DNA from: Streptomyces sp. NBC_01707
GTDB lineage: Bacteria > Actinomycetota > Actinomycetes > Streptomycetales > Streptomycetaceae
Assembly (NCBI RefSeq): GCF_041438805.1
Contig: NZ_CP109190.1
Coordinates: forward strand, 3,224,001 to 3,288,000
Direction: 5' to 3'
DNA: 64,000 nucleotides
How positions within the stretch are numbered: the first letter of the stretch is position 1; the number at the start of each line of letters is the position of its first letter. A program made the translations under genes and the position numbers. Below are positions 8,799-15,482 of this stretch, piece after piece. The notes beneath the pieces were generated by a model. That model made no database searches. It worked only from the letters and a program-made list of their open reading frames with translations, and had not been told where the DNA came from.

Positions 8799-10141
8799 CG
8801 CGCGTCCGATCCGTGCTTGGTCTTCCACAGGGTGAGGGCTTCTTGCAGGTCGTAGGAGCCGAGGGGGCCGCCGTACTGGAGCTGGTAGCGGTGGATCCCG
8901 TCACCGGCATCACCGGGCTCGGAGCGCTTCTGCAGCTTCACGCCGGGGATGCCCCGCCCGTACTTGGCGCTGTTGGGCCGGTCGGTGAACGCGGTGGTCG
9001 CCCAGCCGGTGATCCGCTTCGACAGGGACCGCTGGATCAGGAGCTGTGCCTCCTTCGTGGAGGCCGCCATCACGATCAGCTTGGCGAGGCGCCGGTACCG
9101 GGTCCAAGACACCGGGAAGTCCGACATCAGGTAGGCGGTGTTCGGGTCGAACTTCGGCGGCAGGTACGCGAACGCACCGATCAGCTTCCCGTCGACGGCA
9201 ACACCACAGGCGATGAGCGGCGACCCCGGCTTGATCGTCTTCGACATGAACTGTGAGCGGACCGACGCGAACTGGCCGCCGGTCAGGATGTGCAGGCTCA
9301 TCCGGTCGCCGAGTTCCTCGTCCTTGCCGATCTTCGGCATGGGGATCGTCTCGATGGGCTGCCGGGGGCGGACGATGCGCCGAGGCCCGTCCGCCGCGTA
9401 CACGTAGATCGGCAGGCCGCGGTTCGCGGTCTGGACGACACCGGCCAACTGGTCCCGCAGCTCGGGGCGCTCGATGTGCAGGCCGAGGACCCAGTTCGGC
9501 CGGTCCTGCACCTGCTCGATGATGCGTTCCTTGCCGGTCTCGTCGAGCTCGCCGAACTCCGGCTCCGGCCAGGCAAAAGCCGAGTCGATCGGCGCGAACT
9601 GGCTGGTGTAGTCACCACTGTAGAAGGGCGGAAAAAGGACAACTGGGGCGTCGGCCGGGGCCTGGTCGAGGTAGTCGCGGACGTCGCCGGCGAAGAACGA
9701 GCCGAGCTTCGTCTCCAGGTTCCGCAGCTTGGTGGCGGTCTTCTCGTGCATGCGGGGCCACTGGTCCTGTGTGGCATCCATCATCCGCCGGTAGTAGACG
9801 GCTTCCTTCCCGACGTACTGGAGGAACCGGGTGCCGAGCATCAGGGTGGCGAGGAGGTCGGTGCGATCCTCCAGGTACGGGTGCAGCCAGCCGAGAGAGT
9901 CTTCGTACTCCTCGCGAAGCGTGTACTCCAGCGGTTCCCCGGCGAGGTACCAGCCGAGGGCGCACGAGTACGCGGTGATGTCGTTGCCGTGGATGCGCCG
10001 CTCCGCACCGAAGCGGGAGCTGAGGACCCGCTCGATGGTGAAGTTGCCGGAGCACCCGACGTAGATGTCTTTGCCGGGCCAGGTACCGGCGTGCTCGTAG
10101 ATGATCGACCGAAGGGGCGCGGGGATCGAGCCGTGGAACAT
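8795..10141 (-). CDS. DNA-modification fusion: methyltransferase-like N-terminus plus Mom-like C-terminal domain
   Basis: This 448-residue protein has a GGAG ribosome site. Residues 1 to about 260 look like an adenine-methyltransferase/antirestriction domain: a glycine motif (IYVGCSGNF), an acidic motif (HGNDITAYSC) and FPPFYSGDY in the place of the NPPY catalytic motif. Residues from about 275 to the end resemble the phage Mu Mom family of GNAT-fold adenine modifiers: TGGQF, CGVAVDGKLIGAFAYLPP, LMSDFPVS, YRRLAKLIV, ITGWATTAFTDRP. Mom-type modification protects phage DNA from restriction. Assignment of both halves is by motif memory, and the exact chemistry is unknown. The gene heads the minus-strand cassette ending in the terminase, matching actinophage gene order. 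A terminator-like hairpin and a tRNA lie just upstream. Confidence 0.65.
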   Translation of the reverse strand: MFHGSIPAPLRSIIYEHAGTWPGKDIYVGCSGNFTIERVLSSRFGAERRIHGNDITAYSCALGWYLAGEPLEYTLREEYEDSLGWLHPYLEDRTDLLATLMLGTRFLQYVGKEAVYYRRMMDATQDQWPRMHEKTATKLRNLETKLGSFFAGDVRDYLDQAPADAPVVLFPPFYSGDYTSQFAPIDSAFAWPEPEFGELDETGKERIIEQVQDRPNWVLGLHIERPELRDQLAGVVQTANRGLPIYVYAADGPRRIVRPRQPIETIPMPKIGKDEELGDRMSLHILTGGQFASVRSQFMSKTIKPGSPLIACGVAVDGKLIGAFAYLPPKFDPNTAYLMSDFPVSWTRYRRLAKLIVMAASTKEAQLLIQRSLSKRITGWATTAFTDRPNSAKYGRGIPGVKLQKRSEPGDAGDGIHRYQLQYGGPLGSYDLQEALTLWKTKHGSDAR

Positions 10142-10237
10142 GGGCCGCTCCTGTGACGGTTCCGCTGAGGCGAGCGGCGATGGTAGCCGAACCGACGGGG
10201 CCGCTCTGGGGGCATCAGCGCAGGCCAGGGCGCACAG

Positions 10238-10275
10238 CGAAGCCCCCGACCGGCCGGGGCCGTTCGGGGGCTTCG
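10238..10275. terminator. Intrinsic-type hairpin between tRNA and modification gene
   Basis: CGAAGCCCCCGA (10238-10249) pairs with TCGGGGGCTTCG (10264-10275), a 12-bp stem. It follows the tRNA on the minus strand, so it probably ends the tRNA transcript. Confidence 0.7.
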
Positions 10276-10281
10276 TGGTTG

Positions 10282-10352
10282 AGCGCCAGCCTGGATTTGC
10301 ACCAGGACCTCCCGCCCGGAAGGCAGGTGTGCTGCTGTTGCACTACTGACGC
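10282..10352 (-). tRNA. tRNA-Gly (anticodon UCC), atypical D and T loops
   Basis: Read on the minus strand, a full cloverleaf forms. The acceptor GCGTCAG pairs with CTGGCGC (one G-U). The D stem is GTGC/GCAC, the anticodon stem CCTGC/GCGGG, and the loop CTTCCGG has the TCC anticodon at 10320-10318. The variable loop has 4 bases, and the T stem is CCTGG/CCAGG. CCA is not encoded. The D loop (AACAGCA) lacks the usual GG pair and the T loop is TGCAAAT, with G in place of T55, so the normal D-T loop contacts cannot form. It decodes GGA, rare in GC-rich genomes. Its place upstream of the phage cassette suggests a phage-type tRNA. It may be functional but divergent, or decaying. Confidence 0.75.
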
Positions 10353-10639
10353 ATGTGGTCGGCTGCACCGCTGCTCAGGACAGCCGCTCACGGAACGGAA
10401 CGATACACCCACACAGAGCGACCTCTCGCTGCAAATGACAAGCAGCTCCACTGCTGTCGCAACTCGTGAGCATTAGGGCCGGAAGTGACGCTTGGCCACT
10501 GCCCGAACTGCTGTCGAATTGCTGCCCGTTATCAGGCTCTGTCATGACTTCTAGGGAGTGTGCACGATAAGCGACGAATGCCCGCAAGGGATGGGTCCAC
10601 AGTGCTGACAAGGGAGATCGGCGCCAGGAGGCTCACCCG
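10353..10639. other. Intergenic stretch without a supported gene
   Basis: This is the upstream region of the tRNA. Short frames on both strands have no ribosome site or family features. It ends at the left copy of the 95-bp direct repeat. Confidence 0.4.
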
Positions 10640-10734
10640 TCGGCTCCGTCGGGGCGGGTGGTTGTCGGCTCGATCGAACGTGACGAGATGATCGGCGTCG
10701 CCGCCCCGCCACTCGATGAGGAAGATGGTCGCGT
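10640..10734. repeat. 95-bp direct repeat, left copy: duplicated 3' end of the SpoIIE-type phosphatase gene
   Basis: It matches 11236-11330 with three mismatches seen by eye, at an offset of 596 bases. Read on the minus strand it encodes the phosphatase tail (ATIFLIEWRGGDADHL), but the stop codon is changed (TGA to CGA), so it is a gene-end fragment. Confidence 0.9.
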
Positions 10735-10811
10735 GAGATGCCGCCGGGGCCCTGAGAGCAATAGCCCCGGCGGCGTTCATGTGGCTGAAGTGGCCCCGAA
10801 GCGATCCGAGG

Positions 10812-11090
10812 TCAGGTCCAGCTGTCGGGCCAGCCGTCGCGCACGAGGAACTTGTCCTCGGGGAGTTCCAGTCCACTGAGCACCTCGGGTGTGGCCCCGA
10901 CGATCGCCCGCACGTATTCGACGTCGCCGGTGACGAGCGTCTTCTTGTTGCCCCACTCGTCGGTGACGAGGAGGAGGCCGTAGCCGTCGGGTACAGGGCT
11001 GAGGCCGGCGGCCCGGCAGAAGCGGCGGTAGCTCGTTAGGTCGCCGAGGTCGTCCGGGGTGGCGAACGCGATCCCTTGGGGCGTGAGCAT
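10812..11090 (-). CDS. Unknown 92-residue protein
   Basis: I do not recognise this protein. It starts at an ATG with AGAGGA about 8 bases upstream and has no membrane segment or signal peptide. The sequence is balanced in acidic and hydrophobic residues (SYRRFCRAAGL, WGNKKTLVTGD, DGWPDSW), suggesting a small soluble domain. It is the only gene between the two copies of the 95-bp repeat derived from the phosphatase 3' end, and a 20-bp perfect-arm palindrome lies about 46 bases before its start. The segment therefore looks like a self-contained, operator-controlled insertion. No function can be proposed. Confidence 0.6.
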   Translation of the reverse strand: MLTPQGIAFATPDDLGDLTSYRRFCRAAGLSPVPDGYGLLLVTDEWGNKKTLVTGDVEYVRAIVGATPEVLSGLELPEDKFLVRDGWPDSWT

Positions 11091-11135
11091 GTCGTCATCC
11101 TCTCGCCTTGGTGGCTGTGGGGCGGGTCCTAGCCA

Positions 11136-11155
11136 CCGTACTGCGGGCAGTACGG
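11136..11155. promoter_or_regulatory. 20-bp palindrome, probable operator of the 92-residue gene
   Basis: CCGTACTGC-GG-GCAGTACGG has perfect 9-bp arms and lies 46 bases upstream of the ATG at 11090. The arms suit a dimeric repressor; the short 2-base centre argues against a terminator loop. Confidence 0.55.
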
Positions 11156-11235
11156 GAGTTCCTGCAGCTCGAAGCCCTGCCTAGTACAGAAGCGGAGTAC
11201 CGCGGTTGCGGCTACCGCCCCGTGCAGCCGCGACT

Positions 11236-11330
11236 TCGGCGCCGTCGGGGCGGGTGGTTGTCGGCTCAATCGAACGTGGCGAGATGATCGGCGTCGCCGC
11301 CCCGCCACTCGATGAGGAAGATGGTCGCGT
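11236..11330. repeat. 95-bp direct repeat, right copy: native 3' end of the phosphatase gene
   Basis: It covers the last 65 coding bases of the phosphatase gene and 30 bases beyond its stop. With the left copy it brackets a 501-bp segment holding the 92-residue gene. Confidence 0.9.
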
Positions 11331-12519
11331 CGTCGCTGGTGACGTTGCCGCGTTCCTGTTTCAGGCAGTGGGAGAGTGCGCGCACCACCGGCCGCACCGC
11401 GGTGTGGTCACGGAGGATCCGGTTGGTGCACTCGATGAGTTGTTCCTCACCGAACTGTTCCCCGCCGGGCTGGTGCTCCTCGAACAGGCCGTCGGTGAAG
11501 CACAGCAACCGGTCCCCGGGTTCCAGGATCCGATCGCTCACTACCGGCTGCTCACCGCCGAAGCCGACCGGCAATGTGGTGGGGCTCTCCAGCCGGTCCA
11601 CCACGGCACGGTCACGGATGAGCAGCGGTGCCGGGTGGCCGGCGTTGACCCACTGCAGCCGGCCCGTGGCGATGTTCAGACACATCATCTGCGCGGTGAC
11701 GAAGTGGTCGGGGCCGAACTGCTCGTCGATGGCCTTGTCCATGCACGCGTACATCTGGGACAGACCGGTGTTGGCCCGTCGCGTGTGGCGATAGGCGCCG
11801 ATGGCCACCGTGGCCATGGTCGCCGCGTCCAGGCCGTGGCCCATCGCGTCGATCATGGCCACATGAAGGATGTCGCCGTTGAGGGCGTAGTCGAAACTGT
11901 CGCCGGCCACGTCGTACGCGGGCTCGAGGATTCCGGCCACCTCAACCTGTGGAACGGTCATCGACAGCGGGGGCAGCAATGACCACTGGATCTCCGCGGC
12001 CACGCTCATCGGGGCGCGGCGTCGGGCTTGGAAGAACAGGTCGGTGTAGGCGTCCTTGGTGACGATCATGTCTGCGATCAGACCGGCGAGTCTGCGCAGC
12101 AACCGCCGGTCGTCGTCATCGGCGCTGTCCAGGGTGACGGCCATCGCGCCGATCTGGTCGCTGCCGTCCAGCAGCGGCAGATACATCCGCACGCTGCCGT
12201 CCTGCGGGACCTCCACCGCTTTGCGGCTCAGGAACGCCTCGCCGGCGGGGGAGTCCTCGACAGGTTGGGGGTCACCGACCGTCAGCCGACGGCCCGGCAG
12301 CGGTACCAGCAGCATTTGTTCGTAGTCCTGCAAGAGGATCGACAGGTCCCGGCCACCGACCCTGGCCACCTCTTCCGCAACGAGCGGGGCGATCAACTGC
12401 GGCGGCATCTCGTGAGCGCGGTCCAGCAGCACACCCAGCAACCGCTCACCAAACCCCTCCGACCGGTCCACCCCAGACTTGCTCCGGTCCCGCCCGCCTT
12501 CGGTCATCGCTGCCTGCAT
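11266..12519 (-). CDS. SpoIIE/RsbU-type PP2C serine phosphatase with N-terminal sensor region
   Basis: This 417-residue protein has an N-terminal GAF-like sensor region (about 25-160) and a C-terminal SpoIIE-type PP2C domain (about 190-410). Metal-binding motifs are intact: AGDSFDY, IDAMGHG, WVNAGHPAP and CFTDGLFEE. Such enzymes dephosphorylate anti-anti-sigma proteins in partner-switching control of stress sigma factors, and Streptomyces encodes dozens. No anti-sigma or anti-anti-sigma partner gene lies beside it. The 3' end is duplicated at 10640-10734, indicating a recombination event at this gene. Several ATG starts lie close together; the second (12507) is also possible. Function as a phosphatase is secure, the target unknown. 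Confidence 0.88.
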   Translation of the reverse strand: MQAAMTEGGRDRSKSGVDRSEGFGERLLGVLLDRAHEMPPQLIAPLVAEEVARVGGRDLSILLQDYEQMLLVPLPGRRLTVGDPQPVEDSPAGEAFLSRKAVEVPQDGSVRMYLPLLDGSDQIGAMAVTLDSADDDDRRLLRRLAGLIADMIVTKDAYTDLFFQARRRAPMSVAAEIQWSLLPPLSMTVPQVEVAGILEPAYDVAGDSFDYALNGDILHVAMIDAMGHGLDAATMATVAIGAYRHTRRANTGLSQMYACMDKAIDEQFGPDHFVTAQMMCLNIATGRLQWVNAGHPAPLLIRDRAVVDRLESPTTLPVGFGGEQPVVSDRILEPGDRLLCFTDGLFEEHQPGGEQFGEEQLIECTNRILRDHTAVRPVVRALSHCLKQERGNVTSDDATIFLIEWRGGDADHLATFD

Positions 12520-13053
12520 CCTTTTCGTTCCGCTGCCTCGGGGAACTCACCGGGTGGCTGTCCCGAGGCGCTCGCCAGGTGGCCTGGTGCTCGCCTTCAG
12601 TGGCCAAGCGCCGGTGCGAGGCAATGCCAGCCAGGATGGGGATGGCCTGCTCACAGCGCTCCGCCACAATCGGATCTATCGGGCAGTCAACGGCGATCCA
12701 CTCGAAGAGCGCTCACGCGCCCCGTGCACACGGGGCTCCGCGCACGACAGTGATCACCCCCTACAGCCTGACACCGCCAATGGCCCCAACGTGCCGATTA
12801 CCCCAAAGGCGGCATGTCGCACCGTTCAGCACAGTTGGCATGCATGGTCTCCTGCGCAAACAGGTCCTCCTCCCGCGACCGGCTTACCCGCGTGACCGAT
12901 AACAGAAGTTGGGTCAGAACCCGTTCTCACGTACAAAACCAGCCGGTGGTGGTGAGGGCATGATCACAGGGACCTGTGGTCGGGGCTGTGGGCGTCTCAT
13001 TGCGACTCTTGGGGGGCAGTGAGCTGGGGGCGGTGGACGGCTTGGACACGCTT
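12520..13053. other. Intergenic region, no supported gene
   Basis: About 530 bases upstream of the phosphatase. Short frames exist on both strands, including a 28-codon minus-strand frame near 12925-13010, but none has a good ribosome site or recognisable sequence. It marks the border between the phosphatase and the operator-controlled array. Confidence 0.4.
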
Positions 13054-13088
13054 GTGGGGCCGTGACTTGGTGCTGGTCACGGCCCCAC
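13054..13088. terminator. Strong intrinsic-type terminator hairpin
   Basis: GTGGGGCCGTGAC (13054-13066) and GTCACGGCCCCAC (13076-13088) form a perfect 13-bp stem with a 9-base loop. It lies 15 bases past the stop of the minus-strand gene at 13103 and would end the whole array. Confidence 0.85.
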
Positions 13089-13102
13089 GGGCGGGCAGGT
13101 GC

Positions 13103-13882
13103 CTACTGCTGCGGCAGTTCCAGGTCGTACGTGTCGTCGTGCGCGCCCGGGTTGTGCCACCCGGCCTGTTCGAGTGACTTCTCGTCCGCACCGAATTCCA
13201 AGGCATCGCGCATGAGGCCCTCGACTTCCTCCACGGTTGCGTCGTCCAGGCCGATCGGGCTGGCGGGCGCGTACCAGAGGGTCTTGCGGTCGCTGTCGAG
13301 GATGGCGCGCAGTCCGCCGTTGGTGACGTCGACGGTGAGGGCCGCAGCGGTGGGCAGGTGGGGCCGGATGAGGTGGGCGGCGTAGGCGGCAGCGGCGGCC
13401 AGGGCTGCCTGTCGGGTCTGCTTCGCCTGCATGTAGGCGTCCTCGAACATGGCGGAGAACGCGGCAGTCACCGGGTCGGTGGCCAGGCCGCCGCTCTCGT
13501 CGGTGTCCTCCGGAGGCGCCTCTACGGCCACCGGGGCCAGGCCGAGGATGTTCACGCGCCGTTCGGCGGTCTCGGCCGCGCGTTCGCGGCGGATCCGGGC
13601 GATCTCGTTGAACGCGAGGCCGACCGCTTCCCGCCGGGTGTCGGCCTCGGCCCACACCTTGCGGTGGCCGTTGACGTCCCGGACCTCCCAGCACTCGGCG
13701 GCGCTGGCGCGGGTGCGGTAGACGGCCATCTCCCAGTCGGTGACGTTCAGACTCGGCGGGACGTCGGTGGGGAAGTCGCCCGGGACGGTGAACAGGTAGC
13801 CGACCCGGCCGAAGGGCTGGTGTTCCGCGAACCGCTCGGGGCCGTACGCGTCAAGCTGGATCTGATCAGTGGTGACGCTCAT
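13103..13882 (-). CDS. Unknown 259-residue protein of the accessory array
   Basis: I do not recognise a family. The start is an ATG with GAAGGA about 10 bases upstream. Residues 1-75 are strand-rich (GYLFTVPGDFP, WEMAVYRT), the middle is helical and Arg/Glu-rich (EIARIRRERAAETAERR), and the C-terminal half has helices followed by a short tail. There is no signal peptide or membrane segment, so it is probably cytoplasmic. It is the last gene of the minus-strand array, after which a strong terminator sits. A 13-bp GC hairpin separates its start from the stop of the Lon/ComM-like gene upstream. Confidence 0.7.
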   Translation of the reverse strand: MSVTTDQIQLDAYGPERFAEHQPFGRVGYLFTVPGDFPTDVPPSLNVTDWEMAVYRTRASAAECWEVRDVNGHRKVWAEADTRREAVGLAFNEIARIRRERAAETAERRVNILGLAPVAVEAPPEDTDESGGLATDPVTAAFSAMFEDAYMQAKQTRQAALAAAAAYAAHLIRPHLPTAAALTVDVTNGGLRAILDSDRKTLWYAPASPIGLDDATVEEVEGLMRDALEFGADEKSLEQAGWHNPGAHDDTYDLELPQQ

Positions 13883-13926
13883 GGTGGTGCCGTCCTTCTA
13901 TCGCGTGCGGGTGATGGAGGGCAGAT

Positions 13927-13958
13927 GCCGGGCGGGGCTTGCGCGAGCCCCGCCCGGC
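13927..13958. terminator. Intergenic GC hairpin of the array
   Basis: GCCGGGCGGGGCT (13927-13939) pairs perfectly with AGCCCCGCCCGGC (13946-13958), just after the stop of the gene at 13967 on the minus strand. It is one of seven similar 3' hairpins in the array. Confidence 0.65.
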
Positions 13959-13966
13959 GCCCGCGG

Positions 13967-14914
13967 TCAGGCCGAGGCGGAGCAGGCCGGGCACAAGCCG
14001 GCCGGGGTGCACGGCTGGTGGGGAGCCACCGGGCCGGACTCGCAGTGGGCGCAGCCCTGGGGGTGGTGCCAGTGACCGGCGAGCACGGCCAGGGCCTCGT
14101 CGAGCGAGCCGACCCCGATGGCCCGGACGCCCGCGGTGGCCGCGTCGTCCACGGCGTCGTTGGGGACGAGGACGGTCGTCGTGCCACCATCAGCGATCGC
14201 GCGGACCGTGCCGGGCAGGCCGAACGGAACGCGCACCCCACCGTCGAGGCCGAGTTCGCCGACCATCGCGACTCCGGCCAGGCAGTCACTGGGGAGCTGT
14301 CCGGCTGCGGCGAGGACGGTGCAGGCGATGGCGAGGTCCAGGCCGCTGGTCCCAACACTGGTGGCGTCGTCGCCATCGGTCCCGATCGGGGCGATCTTCA
14401 CGAGCACGTTGGACATCGGCCAGTCCAGGCCGCTGTTGATGACTCCGGCGCGTACGCGGTCGCGGGTCGAGGTGGTGCTCCTGACCGGCAGACCGTCCAC
14501 GATGAACGTCGCGGTGCCGGGGACGCTGCTGGCGTTGACCTGGTATCCGGCGTCCCGGGTCGCCGACAGTGCGTGCGCCTTGCCGTACGGCTCGGGCTCG
14601 GTGGCCGGCTGGGGCTCGGGGTCCGCCTGGTAGCTCTCCAACTGACTGGCCGGGCTCAACGGGTAGTCGTCGAGGCCGGACTGCTCGCGCAGGGCCGAGA
14701 GCAGCTGGTCGACGGCCGCGCGGGCGCTGGTGGCGTGTTCCAGGTGGACCGAGCCGAACGCGTCGTGCGCGTCGATCTCGATTTCCTCGAGCGCCATCGC
14801 GCGCTTCGTGGCGTCGGCCGGGGCCGGGGCGACGTCCCACAGAAGGTAGCTGCCGCCTTGGTCCTGGCCGACGATGATGAACTCGCGGGTCTCGGTGGTC
14901 GTTTCGGTGCTCAC
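13967..14914 (-). CDS. ComM/ChlI N-terminal (Lon-protease-like fold) domain protein
   Basis: The start is the GTG at 14914, with GGAGG 6 bases upstream; the frame is open further but without a site. Residues 1-110 are unrecognised. Residues about 110-265 match the N-terminal subdomain of ComM/YifB and ChlI-type ATPases: GKAHALSATRD, VRSTTSTRDRVRAGVINSGLDWP, VKIAPIGT, SGLDLAIACTVLAAAG, and VAMVGELGLDGGVRVPFG. The AAA+ ATPase part that normally follows is missing. Instead a short tail has paired Cys/His residues (HHPQGCAHCE, LCPACSA), a possible zinc ribbon. ComM itself is a helicase that helps branch migration in natural transformation; a stand-alone domain on an accessory element is unusual and its role unknown. 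Confidence 0.75.
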   Translation of the reverse strand: MSTETTTETREFIIVGQDQGGSYLLWDVAPAPADATKRAMALEEIEIDAHDAFGSVHLEHATSARAAVDQLLSALREQSGLDDYPLSPASQLESYQADPEPQPATEPEPYGKAHALSATRDAGYQVNASSVPGTATFIVDGLPVRSTTSTRDRVRAGVINSGLDWPMSNVLVKIAPIGTDGDDATSVGTSGLDLAIACTVLAAAGQLPSDCLAGVAMVGELGLDGGVRVPFGLPGTVRAIADGGTTTVLVPNDAVDDAATAGVRAIGVGSLDEALAVLAGHWHHPQGCAHCESGPVAPHQPCTPAGLCPACSASA

Positions 14915-15001
14915 GCGTTCCTCCAGTGATCTGAACGGGGGGTACGGTGGGCCTCGCGCGCCTGGTCGGGTTGTGAGGCCCTTCGGTGCTGGGCTGCGTC
15001 T

Positions 15002-15046
15002 GGCGGCCGGTGGGATTCCCATCGCTTACGCGCCCCACCGGCCGCC
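15002..15046. terminator. Intergenic GC hairpin with GGGATTCCC
   Basis: GGCGGCCGGTGGG (15002-15014) pairs with CCCACCGGCCGCC (15034-15046). It lies just after the stop of the gene at 15052. Confidence 0.6.
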
Positions 15047-15051
15047 GCTAG

Positions 15052-15366
15052 CTAGCAGACCTTCGAGTACGTGCAGCTCTGCGTGCGGTAGTTGTTCCGC
15101 TTGCTCTTGCGCGTCCAGCGGAGCGTGATCTCGTCCCGGTCGGTCTGCTCGACCTCGTGCATGGCGACCTGCAGCTGGGTGCGGATCAGCTCCCGGACCG
15201 CGCTGCCGGGCATGACGTCCTCGCCGATCGAGTCGGGCTCGCCGGGCTGGGCGATGACGAGCAGCTGGTAGTACATGGCGTGGTCTTCGATCTCCAGCTG
15301 CGGCATTGCCGCGTCCACGTCTCCGTGGAGGACGTCCAGGTTGGTTCGCCGGATGGTGGCGCGCAT
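15052..15366 (-). CDS. Unknown 104-residue protein under a type II operator
   Basis: I do not recognise this small protein. It starts at an ATG with GGGAG 5 bases upstream. The sequence predicts a compact alpha/beta domain: YYQLLVIAQPGEP, then an amphipathic helix (AVRELIRTQLQVAMHEVEQ) and a basic end (RWTRKSKRNNYRTQ) with two Cys residues near the terminus. It is the first gene after the type II palindrome at 15419-15433, so it heads the unit running 15366 to 13103. The neighbour upstream is a C5 methyltransferase. Nothing in the sequence suggests a catalytic function. Confidence 0.65.
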   Translation of the reverse strand: MRATIRRTNLDVLHGDVDAAMPQLEIEDHAMYYQLLVIAQPGEPDSIGEDVMPGSAVRELIRTQLQVAMHEVEQTDRDEITLRWTRKSKRNNYRTQSCTYSKVC

Positions 15367-15404
15367 GGTGACTCCCTTGGGGGGTGGCGGATGGTGAGTT
15401 GTTC

Positions 15405-15482
15405 TACAACCATCATTTCCAAAGTCGATTTGGGGTAACCCATTTTGGAAGATGGATTTGGGGTATTTACTCGCAGGTCAGA
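15405..15482 (-). promoter_or_regulatory. Type II operator/leader block
   Basis: It contains CCAAAGTCGATTTGG (15419-15433), GGGTAACCC (15433-15441) and a third related half-site near 15456, ending at CTGACCTGC on the minus strand. A second copy of this design lies at 30473-30545. It lies about 50 bases before the gene starting at 15366. Confidence 0.6.

Noticed and set aside
13358..14929. 523-codon plus-strand frame across the 259- and 315-residue genes
   Set aside because: It spans two minus-strand genes and their hairpin; the minus-strand frames have ribosome sites and a recognisable domain.
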